NCBI GenBank assembly: GCA_963731035.1
Contig: CAVSUY010000026.1
Coordinates: 31,361-95,360 of the forward strand
DNA from: JAANXG01 sp963731035
GTDB taxonomy: Bacteria > Pseudomonadota > Gammaproteobacteria > Arenicellales > JAANXG01
DNA length: 64,000 bases
Reading direction: 5' to 3'
The notes beneath the pieces were generated by a model. That model did no database searches. It was not told where the DNA came from and saw only the letters and a program-made list of their open reading frames with translations. How positions within the stretch are numbered: position 1 is the first letter of the stretch; each line of letters starts with the position of its first letter. Shown one piece after another: positions 27,067-35,710 of the stretch. The position numbers and the translations under genes are program-made.

Positions 27067-27585
27067 TTACTTCGTTTCCGCCCGCAGCTTGTCGAGCACC
27101 TTGTCCGTCATGTCGATCTCGTCGCTCGCGTAGATCACCGCGGGCTCGTGGACGATCAGATCGTACGATTGCTTCTTCGCTATCTCCACGATTGCCTTTA
27201 TCACCAGTTTCTGGAGATTGTTGAGCTCCTCGTTTCGGCGCAGATTGTAGTCTTCGCGAAACTCGCTGGTAGCGCGACTCAATGAACGCCGCTTGTCCCG
27301 GAGCTCCATCTCCTTCTTATTGCGGGATGATTCGTCCAGCACCAGGTCGTTCTTCAGCAAATCGTCCTCGAGTTGCTTCACCCCTTCCCGCATCGCCCTG
27401 ATCTCGCGATCCCTGGGCCCGAACTCCTGTTCCAGCTTCTTCAGTGCCGCTTCCCCTTGAGGCGCCTTCTCGATCACCTGTCCGACATTGACGAACCCGA
27501 TCTTCAGGTCACCCTTCTGTGCGAAGGCGGCGCCTGAAAACACCAGGCAAAGCACCGAAAAGAAAAACACTGCTCTGTTACGCAT
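27067..27585 (-). CDS. skp: Periplasmic chaperone Skp/OmpH
   Basis: About 172 residues from ATG 27585 (MRNRAVFFFSVLCLVFSGAA, a signal peptide cleaved near AFAQ). The mature protein starts KIGFVNVGQVIEKAPQG, then a long charged coiled coil (about 50-130), ending SYDLIVHEPAVIYASDEIDMT, typical of OmpH. It forms a trimeric jellyfish-like chaperone holding unfolded outer-membrane proteins for BamA, encoded upstream. An adjacent ATG at 27588 is an alternative start. Confidence 0.92.
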   Translation of the reverse strand: MRNRAVFFFSVLCLVFSGAAFAQKGDLKIGFVNVGQVIEKAPQGEAALKKLEQEFGPRDREIRAMREGVKQLEDDLLKNDLVLDESSRNKKEMELRDKRRSLSRATSEFREDYNLRRNEELNNLQKLVIKAIVEIAKKQSYDLIVHEPAVIYASDEIDMTDKVLDKLRAETK

Positions 27586-27653
27586 CATTGACACCACACC
27601 AGATACTCGAATCAAGACAGCCCGGTTGATCTACCGATCCGAAGCTCTCCACT

Positions 27654-29936
27654 CTATTGGAAGAACCGTCCCAGGGTAAACTGGAAGCGTTGAGTATTAT
27701 CTCCAGGCTTCCTGTTGAGCGGCTCCGCGACGCTGATGGCGAGCGGTCCGAGAGGCGAAAACCAACTGAATGCGACGCCGGTCGAGTACCTGACCTCGCC
27801 GAGATCGAAAGGCTCGCCTGCGCCGTAGACCTGGCCGCCGTCGACGAAAATACTGAATCGTTTGTCCTGCCCCGACTCGCCCGGCAAGGGAAACTGCAGC
27901 TCCAGATTGCCGAGAACCCGCCGGTCGCCGCCAACGGCCTGTGGATTGGTTCCGCTGGACCGGGGACCCAGCGAGCGCGCGTCGTAGCCCCGCACAGTGG
28001 TGGCCCCTCCTGCGAAGAAATTCTCGAAAAACGGCAGCACGCCGGACTTTCCGTAGCCGTCGCCATAACCCACCTCGCCGCTGGCTTTGATAATCAGGAA
28101 ATCCGCCGGCTTGAAGTACGTATCGTTCCGGGCCGTAACCTTATAGTACTCCAGGTCGCTCGGCGGTGTCGAAATCTCCCAGGAAAGGCGCTGGACGCCG
28201 CCCGTACTCGGGAACAACCTGCTGTCACGGGTATCGTGGCTGAAACTGCCCGTCGCCTTCAGTATGGTATTGCGGGGACTGTCCTTAATGATGGTCAGAA
28301 ACTCAGGAGGCGTTTCCAGGGTGGACTTCAGACGCACGTCTTCGACCTGCGCCCCGATGCTGAGATTAGTGTACTCGCTCAGCGGAAAGCCGAAATCCAT
28401 ACCGGCTCCAAGCGTGTCCGTAACGTAAGCCGCCGTATTGGCATTGGCGGCGTCGATCTTCCGTTGAAACAACGTGAATCCTCTACTGATCCCGTTGATC
28501 GTATAGTAGGGGTTGAGATAGCGCAGACGAACCTGCTTGGTCACGGAAGAGTTGTCCGCCGTCAGATCGAGCGAGCGACCGGTCCCAAATAGATTTGTCT
28601 GGGATAACTGCCCCTGGAGCAGCACTCCGTCGGCGTCCGAGTAGCCAACGCCGATAAGGATGCTTCCCGTGGACCGCTCTTTCACGTTGACGTTGACATC
28701 GACCTGATCGGGACTGCCCGGGACCGGTGGCGTTTCTATGTTGACGCCGGTGAAGTAGCCCGTTCTGTCCAATCGGGTCTTGGAGCGCTGCACCTTCTCG
28801 GTCGAGTACCAGGCCCCCTCGAGCTGTCGCATTTCCCGCCGAATGACTTCGTCCCGGGTCACGCGGTTGCCCGTGATATTGATGCGTCGCACGTACACCC
28901 GCCGCCCAGGATCAACTACGAGGTCCAGGGAGACCGTCTTGTCTTTTTGGTTGATAGTGGGGATGGAGTTGACGTTGGCGAAGGCATAGCCGTCATCCCC
29001 CAGGCGGTCGGCGATGGCTTTGCGCGAATCGCTCACGTCTCGTTGAGAATACACCTGCCCCGGCTTGATGGTCACCAGTTTGACCAGCTGCGCCTCGGGA
29101 ACGGGAAGACGTCCCTTCACCGCGAAATCCGATACCCGGTATTGATCACCTTCCTGGATGTTGACCGTCACGAAGATACTCTCCTTGTCCGGAGAGATGG
29201 TGACCTGGGTGGACTCGATCTTGAAATTTATGTATCCCTTGTCCTGGTAGAAACTGCGCAGCTTTTCCAGGTCGGCCTGGAGCTGTTGGCGGGAATATTC
29301 GTCGTTCGGAGAGAAAAACAACATGCGTCGTTTGGTTGACAGCTTGAACTTGTCCTCGAGATCGCTTTCGGAGAACGACTTGTTGCCCACCAGGTTGATG
29401 CGCTTGATCTTGGCCGTCTTGCCCTCGCGCACCTTGATATTCACGTTGACACGGTTGTTATCGAGCGGCTTGACCTCGGTCTCGATCTCGGCGGCGTACT
29501 TGCCGATTGAGAAATACTGAGATTTCAACTCCTGAACCACCTTGTCCAGCAGCGACGCGTTGAACACCAGCCCCTTCGCCAGCCCCAGATTACCCAGCTC
29601 CGACAACGTCCTCTTCTTGTCGAGCTTCTCCACACCCAGGAGCTCGACGTTCGCGATGGACGGACTTTCCTTCACCTTGACGACCAGTGTCGACCCATCC
29701 TTGTCCAGGACCACATCTTCGAAGAACCCCGTTGCGAATAGAGCCTTGATGGCCGCCCGCGCGACATCGTCGTTCATCTGATCGCCGACTTTCACCGGCA
29801 GGTAGTTGTAAACGGTGCCGGCGGATACCCGTTGAAGGCCATCCACCTTGATGTCTTTAACCACAAACGGTTCTATCGCGTGCGCCGAAAGCGTGAAGCC
29901 GAACAGAAGGATGAGTCCCGAGATGATTCTTTTCAT
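27654..29936 (-). CDS. bamA: Outer membrane protein assembly factor BamA
   Basis: 760 residues from ATG 29936 (MKRIISGLILLFGFTLSAHA, signal peptide). Five POTRA domains span about 22-420 (first: FVVKDIKVDGLQRVSAGTV). The C-terminal 16-stranded barrel contains VRGYDARSLGPRSSGTN (the VRGF/Y loop) and ends FQFTLGRFFQ with the C-terminal aromatic residue needed for barrel insertion. It inserts outer-membrane beta-barrels. Next to rseP and skp. Confidence 0.96.
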   Translation of the reverse strand: MKRIISGLILLFGFTLSAHAIEPFVVKDIKVDGLQRVSAGTVYNYLPVKVGDQMNDDVARAAIKALFATGFFEDVVLDKDGSTLVVKVKESPSIANVELLGVEKLDKKRTLSELGNLGLAKGLVFNASLLDKVVQELKSQYFSIGKYAAEIETEVKPLDNNRVNVNIKVREGKTAKIKRINLVGNKSFSESDLEDKFKLSTKRRMLFFSPNDEYSRQQLQADLEKLRSFYQDKGYINFKIESTQVTISPDKESIFVTVNIQEGDQYRVSDFAVKGRLPVPEAQLVKLVTIKPGQVYSQRDVSDSRKAIADRLGDDGYAFANVNSIPTINQKDKTVSLDLVVDPGRRVYVRRINITGNRVTRDEVIRREMRQLEGAWYSTEKVQRSKTRLDRTGYFTGVNIETPPVPGSPDQVDVNVNVKERSTGSILIGVGYSDADGVLLQGQLSQTNLFGTGRSLDLTADNSSVTKQVRLRYLNPYYTINGISRGFTLFQRKIDAANANTAAYVTDTLGAGMDFGFPLSEYTNLSIGAQVEDVRLKSTLETPPEFLTIIKDSPRNTILKATGSFSHDTRDSRLFPSTGGVQRLSWEISTPPSDLEYYKVTARNDTYFKPADFLIIKASGEVGYGDGYGKSGVLPFFENFFAGGATTVRGYDARSLGPRSSGTNPQAVGGDRRVLGNLELQFPLPGESGQDKRFSIFVDGGQVYGAGEPFDLGEVRYSTGVAFSWFSPLGPLAISVAEPLNRKPGDNTQRFQFTLGRFFQ

Positions 29937-29986
29937 TGTGAACCCTGTGGTCACTGTTGTGGCGAACGGTGTCAGTGAGTCCTCCA

Positions 29987-31351
29987 TCACTGCAACAGCC
30001 GGACTATATCATTATAAAAAGCCAAACTCATGAGAGCGAACAGCATCGCCAGTCCGATCTGCTGTCCCCAGACCATTACTTGCTTTGAGAGCGGACCGCC
30101 CGTCACCGCCTCGGCCGCATAATACAGAAGGTGTCCCCCGTCCAGCACCGGAATCGGCAGCAGGTTGAGAACGCCCAGACTGATGCTGACGATGGCGAGA
30201 AACATGAGGAAGCTGTCCCAGCCTATCTGAACCGAGTCCCCCGCGAACTGTGCAATGGTCAACGGGCCGCTGATGTTCTTCGCCGACACCTGCAGCGTGA
30301 CGATCTTCTCCAGCATCTTCACGGTCAACACCGACATGACCCACACGTTTCCCGCACTTTGGACCGCGGATTCCAATGGACCGTAGGTCAGGTGCACGCG
30401 GTACTTGTCCGGGATGGTTACCGGCTTCGGTGAGATCCCGATCCGGCCGATGGTCTTTCCCTGGGACTGAACGGCCTCCGGACGCAGGGTCATGGTCATC
30501 TCCCTCCCGGCCCTTTCAATGCCCAACACCGTGGACTGTCCCGCCAACGGACGCACGGCCTCCACAAGATCCCGCCAGTCCTTTGTCCTGGCGTCGCCCA
30601 CCGAGACGACGCGATCCCCAACCCGCAGACCCGCCTGTTCGGCGGGCGAACCGGTCTGGACTGATCCCACCACCGGGGGTATTTCGGGCATGTACCCGTA
30701 CAATCCGATTCCGTTTTCCAGGAGCCCGGCGTCCAACTTGCTCAGCGGGACCTTGTCCAGATACAGTTCTCGCATCGCCAGGTCGCCGTCCTTCGTGCGC
30801 ACCTGTACAGGCACCCGGTGACGGGCCAAAGCCTGGTTGAAGAGGTACAGGCGATGCTCGCTCCAGGTGCGGGTTTGCTTGCCGTTGATCTCGAGAATCT
30901 GGTCACCGACCTGGAATCCACCCTGCTGGGCCAGCGAACCATCCACTACCGCTCCCACCACGGGCTTCACGCCGTTGATGCCCGCCATGAACACGAACCA
31001 GTACGCCACGAATGCAAACAGGAAGTTGAAAAGTGGTCCCGCCACCACCACTGCCACGCGTTTCCACGTGGGCTGCCGGTTGAAAGCACGGTGGGCCTCT
31101 TCCTCTGGGACCTCTTCATCCTCCGTCTCGTCGAGCATCTTGACGTAGCCTCCAAACGGCAAGGCGGCGACGACATACTCGGTGCCATCCCGGGCTGTGC
31201 GCGACCACAGCGCCCGCCCGAATCCGATCGAGAATCGCAGTACCTTAACGCCCAGACTGCGGGCGACCCAGAAGTGACCGAACTCGTGGACCGTGACGAG
31301 GATCCCGATAGCGAGGACAAATCCAAAGACGCTGAAGAAGAAATCGTGCAT
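29987..31351 (-). CDS. rseP: RIP-type zinc metalloprotease RseP
   Basis: 454 residues. The first transmembrane segment carries the zinc site HEFGH (His22, Glu23, His26). Two periplasmic PDZ domains (about 115-290) follow, and the second metal-binding region is NLLPIPVLDGGHLLYY near residue 395. It cleaves RseA within the membrane after DegS, so it works with the rpoE operon at 1.8-4.0 kb. dxr, usually between cdsA and rseP, is not present here. Confidence 0.96.
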   Translation of the reverse strand: MHDFFFSVFGFVLAIGILVTVHEFGHFWVARSLGVKVLRFSIGFGRALWSRTARDGTEYVVAALPFGGYVKMLDETEDEEVPEEEAHRAFNRQPTWKRVAVVVAGPLFNFLFAFVAYWFVFMAGINGVKPVVGAVVDGSLAQQGGFQVGDQILEINGKQTRTWSEHRLYLFNQALARHRVPVQVRTKDGDLAMRELYLDKVPLSKLDAGLLENGIGLYGYMPEIPPVVGSVQTGSPAEQAGLRVGDRVVSVGDARTKDWRDLVEAVRPLAGQSTVLGIERAGREMTMTLRPEAVQSQGKTIGRIGISPKPVTIPDKYRVHLTYGPLESAVQSAGNVWVMSVLTVKMLEKIVTLQVSAKNISGPLTIAQFAGDSVQIGWDSFLMFLAIVSISLGVLNLLPIPVLDGGHLLYYAAEAVTGGPLSKQVMVWGQQIGLAMLFALMSLAFYNDIVRLLQ

Positions 31352-31458
31352 AGGTTAATGTTGCTGCTTCATGGTAAAGGTCAATCTGACCCGGTGATCG
31401 GCGTCGCGTTCCGTATCGTTGGGCGGCCGGTCCGCCGCGGAGGTTCCAGCGCACCTTA

Positions 31459-32331
31459 TCACGCGCCGTAGGAGCCAAACCACCAGAGCCAGCCAAGCAC
31501 AAAGAACGGCGCCGCAGCGGTGATACTGTCGATCCGATCCATCACGCCCCCGTGCCCCGGCAACACACCGCCGCTGTCTTTCAGTTCCACGGTTCGCTTC
31601 CAGTTGCTCTCGAACAAGTCTCCGAACACGGACATCACGACCACGACGAGACTCCAGGCCACCAGGCCCAACCAGTGACTCGGCCCGAGGCCCCAGTACG
31701 TCCCGAAACCCGCCGCAACGATCATTCCGGCCGCCAGCGCTCCCCAGAGCCCTTCCACGGTCTTGCCCGGACTGATCGCCGGCGCCAGCTTACGCCTCCC
31801 CCACCGTCGCCCCACGAAATAGGCCCCGGTATCGGCCCCCCAAATCAGAACAAACAGCATCAGGACGGCGCTGGGGTCATGGTGGTGCAACGTGTCGACG
31901 GCGAGCCACGCCGGCAGCAGGACCCACAAACCACTCAGCCAGCGCAGCGCCTTAGGCCAGGACAAAAGCTCCCGATTGCGGCGACGGAACAATGATACCG
32001 CCACCGCTGCCCAGGCGGCACAGGTGATGATGAACAAATACCCGGAGACCACACCACCGTAGAGGTGTCCCAGCACCATCAGGAGCAATGCGGCTGCGAC
32101 AGCCAGCCCCTTCACGGAGGGGGCGGCGTACCCGGACAGATGGGTCCATTCCCAGACTCCCACGACGATGGGCAGGCCGATCAGCAACGCAAAATAGACG
32201 TCCGACAAGGCGAACACACCGACCACGAACAGAGGCGCGAGGATGGCAGCTGTCAGCACCCGCACCCTAAGCTTGCCGGTAGGGGCTCCGCGCCGGGGAA
32301 GGGGTCCTGCGCCGTGCGGCGGCGCCGTCAT
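31459..32331 (-). CDS. cdsA: Phosphatidate cytidylyltransferase
   Basis: 290 residues with about seven to eight hydrophobic helices. The CdsA signature is complete: SNWKRTVELKDSGGVLPGHG followed by GVMDRIDS. ISPGKTVEGLWG is also conserved. It makes CDP-diacylglycerol for all phospholipids. ATG at 32329-32331. It lies between uppS and rseP with an unusually long 5' gap (see 32332-32677). Confidence 0.95.
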   Translation of the reverse strand: MTAPPHGAGPLPRRGAPTGKLRVRVLTAAILAPLFVVGVFALSDVYFALLIGLPIVVGVWEWTHLSGYAAPSVKGLAVAAALLLMVLGHLYGGVVSGYLFIITCAAWAAVAVSLFRRRNRELLSWPKALRWLSGLWVLLPAWLAVDTLHHHDPSAVLMLFVLIWGADTGAYFVGRRWGRRKLAPAISPGKTVEGLWGALAAGMIVAAGFGTYWGLGPSHWLGLVAWSLVVVVMSVFGDLFESNWKRTVELKDSGGVLPGHGGVMDRIDSITAAAPFFVLGWLWWFGSYGA

Positions 32332-32677
32332 TCGTCAATCACTTGCGTGGTCGACAAATGAAAAGCCGGGGTCTTTGGGTCGTTGTCCGCGCCCTGACGC
32401 CTCATGGGCGGACTATTCAGCGCACCCCGCCGCCAATATTGCACCATTCAGCGGCTCGCAATCCTGGGGCACAGACCGCTCGGCCCGCAGGCGCGCCGCG
32501 GCAGAGCGATAGCGGCTTGAAGCGTTGCGGTTTGCGGACCGCCCTGCGGGCGCGCCGGTAAGCGGCCATGGGTGCGTTGCGCTCCTGTAAAGGGCTGCGC
32601 CATTCACTGCCGAGCGCGCCTTCCCTTGCCGACTCAGAAACGCTCTGAATGTCACAATATCAGCGGCGGGGTACACT
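32332..32677. other. 346-bp gap between uppS and cdsA with no recognisable gene
   Basis: uppS and cdsA usually abut. Here 346 bp of very GC-rich sequence intervenes, with two GGCGCGCC sites (about 32488 and 32548). An 87-codon minus-strand frame (32413-32676) has no recognisable domain, is Arg/Ala/Ser-rich and looks like read-through of non-coding DNA. No REP core, tRNA or clear promoter was seen. It may hold a promoter for cdsA or remains of an inserted sequence. Confidence 0.4.
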
Positions 32678-33466
32678 CTAGAGATTCCTCAGTTTCCTGG
32701 AATCCTGCACCTGCTCCCCGGTCTGCCCGAAGCGGCGTTGGCGCCTGGCGAACGAGGCAAGGGCGTCGTCGAACGCCGTCTCGTCGAACTCCGGCCAGAG
32801 GGTATCGGTGAAGTACAACTCGGCATACGCGAGCTGCCACAGCAGGAAGTTGCTGATTCTCTGTTCTCCCCCGGTACGTATAAACAGGTCCGGCTCGGGA
32901 AGGAAGTTGGTGCTCAGGTGAGCGCCGATCGCCGCGGCGGTGACGTCTTCCCGGCTCATTTCCCCCGCCGCCACCTCGTCGCAGATGGCTCGACAGGCCT
33001 GCTCGATGTCCCATCGGCCGCCATAGTTGGCGGCGATGGTGAGATTCAAACGGCGATTTTCCCGGGTCAGTGCCTCCGCGCGCTCCACCAGAAGCCGAAT
33101 CTTGGAGCTGAACCTGGACAAATCTCCGACCACGCGCAGGCGCACTTTGTTTTCGTGGAGCCGCCGGGCCTTGTTCTCCAGAGCATTGGTGAAAAGCTCC
33201 ATCAGCAGAGTCACCTCGGTAGGCGGGCGCCGCCAGTTCTCGCTGGAAAACGCGAACAACGTGAGGTATGAAACACCCCGGTCCGCGCAGCGCTTGACCA
33301 CGGTTCGGACGGATTCCAGACCCTGTCGATGCCCGGCGATGCGGGGCAATCCGCGCTTGTTCGCCCACCGGCCGTTGCCGTCCATGATGATGGCGACATG
33401 GACGGGAATATCGTCGTTGCTTGGGATCTCCTCGGTGGAGATCGGGAACTGCCGCTGGTCGACCAT
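32678..33466 (-). CDS. uppS: Isoprenyl (undecaprenyl) diphosphate synthase
   Basis: 262 residues. VAIIMDGNGRWANKRGLPR carries the catalytic Asp; GHRQGLESVRTVVKRCADRG, TLFAFSSENWRRP and DLFIRTGGEQRISNFLLWQ are all family signatures. It makes the C55 carrier lipid for peptidoglycan and LPS. ATG 33464-33466. Follows frr by 44 nt. Confidence 0.96.
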   Translation of the reverse strand: MVDQRQFPISTEEIPSNDDIPVHVAIIMDGNGRWANKRGLPRIAGHRQGLESVRTVVKRCADRGVSYLTLFAFSSENWRRPPTEVTLLMELFTNALENKARRLHENKVRLRVVGDLSRFSSKIRLLVERAEALTRENRRLNLTIAANYGGRWDIEQACRAICDEVAAGEMSREDVTAAAIGAHLSTNFLPEPDLFIRTGGEQRISNFLLWQLAYAELYFTDTLWPEFDETAFDDALASFARRQRRFGQTGEQVQDSRKLRNL

Positions 33467-33510
33467 GGTGTTATTCCGCCATCACGGGCTTTATCGATTG
33501 GTATGTCTTC

Positions 33511-34071
33511 TCACACTTCAAGAATCTGTTTTTCCTTCTCGGCCAGCATTTCATCCACCTTGGCGACGTGGTCGTCGGTCAGATGCTGGATTTCGTCCAG
33601 TGCCTTCTTTTCGGCATCCTCGGCTATCTCCTTGTTCTTCAACAACTCCTTGAGATGTGTATTGGCGTCCCGGCGGATGTTCCGAATGGCGACCTTGCCG
33701 TTCTCGCCTTCGGAGCGCACCAGTTTGTTCATTTCCTTGCGGCGCTCCTCTGTCAACGCCGGCAACGGCACCCGTATCACGTCGCCGGCAGTCACCGGGT
33801 TGAGTCCCAGATCCGATTCGAGAATCGCCTTCTCCACCACCGGGGTCATCTTCTTCTCCCAGGGATTCACCGACAGTGTGCGTGCATCGAGGACGCTGAT
33901 CGTGGCTACCTGGTTCAGAGGCGCCGGATTCCCATAGTACTCCACCGTGACGTGATCCAGCAGCGAGGGATTCGCTCGACCAGTCCTGATTTTCGCCAGC
34001 TCTTCGCGAACCGTCTCGAGGGTCTTGGCCATCCTCGCCCGCGCGTCTTTAACGATACCCTCTTTAGTCAT
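33511..34071 (-). CDS. frr: Ribosome recycling factor
   Basis: 186 residues, normal length. KTLETVREELAKIRTGRANP and LDHVTVEYYGNPAPLNQVA at the start, with VRSEGENGKVAIRNIRRDAN toward the C-terminus, identify RRF. With EF-G it splits post-termination ribosomes. It overlaps the pyrH 3' end by 8 nt. Confidence 0.97.
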   Translation of the reverse strand: MTKEGIVKDARARMAKTLETVREELAKIRTGRANPSLLDHVTVEYYGNPAPLNQVATISVLDARTLSVNPWEKKMTPVVEKAILESDLGLNPVTAGDVIRVPLPALTEERRKEMNKLVRSEGENGKVAIRNIRRDANTHLKELLKNKEIAEDAEKKALDEIQHLTDDHVAKVDEMLAEKEKQILEV

Positions 34072-34798
34072 TGTGAACCTCGTTCGATACCAGAGTTCCC
34101 ACGTCCTCCCCCAGCACTGCCTTCTTGAAGTTGCCGGGTTCGCTCATGGTGAACACACGCAGTGGAAGATCGTTCTCCCGGCACAAAGCGAACGCCGTGG
34201 CATCCATGACCTTGAGTTGCCTGGCGAGCACGTCAGCGTAGCTGATCTCATGATAGCGGACCGCGTCCGGATTTCCCTTGGGGTCCGCCGAGTACACACC
34301 ATCCACCTGGGTGGCCTTGAGCAGCACATCCGCCCCGATCTCCACCGCCCGGAGGCTTGCCGCCGTATCCGTGGTGAAAAACGGATTGCCCGTCCCGGAA
34401 GCGAATATGACGACACGTCCATTCCGCAGATGCTTGATGGCTCGTTCTCTCACGTAAGGTTCGCTGACCGGCGAGATCGGTATTGCCGACTGCACCCTGG
34501 CCTCGATCCCGGCCTTCTGCAGAGCCTGCTGAATGGCGATGGCGTTGATCACCGTCGCCAGCATGCCCATGTAGTCGGCCGACGCACGCTCTATCCCCGA
34601 TTCCTGGGCCTGAACCCCGCGAAAGAAGTTCCCGCCCCCGATAACGATCGCGATCTCGACACCGAGCGCCGCGACCGAGGCGATTTCCCGGCATATATGG
34701 GCCAAGATACGTGTATCAATACCAAATCCCTGGTCCCCGCTCAACGCCTCTCCACTGAGCTTCAGCAGGACGCGGTGGAATGCGGGTTGCGCGGACAA
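34064..34798 (-). CDS. pyrH: UMP kinase
   Basis: 244 residues from a TTG start (34796-34798) directly abutting the tsf TAG; GGGGAG at the tsf end is the likely ribosome-binding site, implying translational coupling. RVLLKLSGEALSGDQGFGID and IVIGGGNFFRG are signatures, with DADVLLKATQVDGVYS-like nucleotide binding. Phosphorylates UMP to UDP. Order rpsB-tsf-pyrH-frr is conserved. Confidence 0.95.
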   Translation of the reverse strand: MSAQPAFHRVLLKLSGEALSGDQGFGIDTRILAHICREIASVAALGVEIAIVIGGGNFFRGVQAQESGIERASADYMGMLATVINAIAIQQALQKAGIEARVQSAIPISPVSEPYVRERAIKHLRNGRVVIFASGTGNPFFTTDTAASLRAVEIGADVLLKATQVDGVYSADPKGNPDAVRYHEISYADVLARQLKVMDATAFALCRENDLPLRVFTMSEPGNFKKAVLGEDVGTLVSNEVHND

Positions 34799-35686
34799 CT
34801 ACTCCCCTTTGGCCTGGGCCATCACTTCCGCCACGAAGTCGTCTTCGCGTTTCTCAATGCCCTCACCGACTTCCAGGCGGCTGAATCCCAGTATAGTGGC
34901 CTTCTCCGCTTTCACCACCTTGGCCACCGACTGATCCGGATCCTTTACGAACGGCTGTCCGAGAAGCGTGATTTCGCTGATGTGCTTCTGCACCCGGCCG
35001 TGAACCATCTTTTCGATGATCTCCGGCGGCTTGCCGCTGTCCTTCGCCTGGGCCGCAAAGATCTCCTTCTCCTTATCCAGCACTTCGGCCGGTACGTCGT
35101 CCGCCGCCACGAACTGCGGCCGGCTCGCCGCAACGTGCATGGCGAGATCCTTGCCCAGATCGTCACGTCCGCCTTCCACGACCACCAGTACACCGATGCG
35201 ATTGCCATGGGTATAGGCCCCAATCCGGGCCCTATCCGGCGCGTGCTGGACGACGAATCGGCGCAACGCAACGTTCTCCCCGATTCTGTTGATCAGGTCG
35301 ACCCGAGCCTCTTCGACCGTCTGGCTCCCACCGGACAGCGGCAGGCCTCCCAACTCCGCAACATCCGCGGGCTGATGCGCCAGGACGGTGCGCGCGACCG
35401 CCGCCGAGAACTCCTGAAAGTTGGCATCCTTGGCCACGAAGTCGGTCTCGCAGTTGATCTCCACCAGGACGCCCGTCTTGTGGCCCGGGTCCAGCGCAGA
35501 CACTACGACCCCTTCCGCGGCCACCCGCCCGGCTTTCTTGTCCGCCTTGGCGGCGCCTTTTTTGCGCAGAGCATCGACCGCCGCATCCATCTCTCCATTC
35601 GACTCGGTCAGTGCTTTCTTGCATTCCATCATGCCGGCCCCGGTACGGTCTCGCAGCTCCTTAACCATGCTGGCTGTTATGGCCAT
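34799..35686 (-). CDS. tsf: Elongation factor Ts
   Basis: 295 residues. The N-terminal UBA-like region MVKELRDRTGAGMMECKKAL and INCETDFVAKDANFQEFSA are EF-Ts signatures; a second subdomain contains HVAASRPQFV. It exchanges GDP on EF-Tu. It is 24 nt downstream of rpsB. Confidence 0.97.
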   Translation of the reverse strand: MAITASMVKELRDRTGAGMMECKKALTESNGEMDAAVDALRKKGAAKADKKAGRVAAEGVVVSALDPGHKTGVLVEINCETDFVAKDANFQEFSAAVARTVLAHQPADVAELGGLPLSGGSQTVEEARVDLINRIGENVALRRFVVQHAPDRARIGAYTHGNRIGVLVVVEGGRDDLGKDLAMHVAASRPQFVAADDVPAEVLDKEKEIFAAQAKDSGKPPEIIEKMVHGRVQKHISEITLLGQPFVKDPDQSVAKVVKAEKATILGFSRLEVGEGIEKREDDFVAEVMAQAKGE

Positions 35687-35710
35687 GACTATCTATCTCT
35701 CCGCGCGGTG

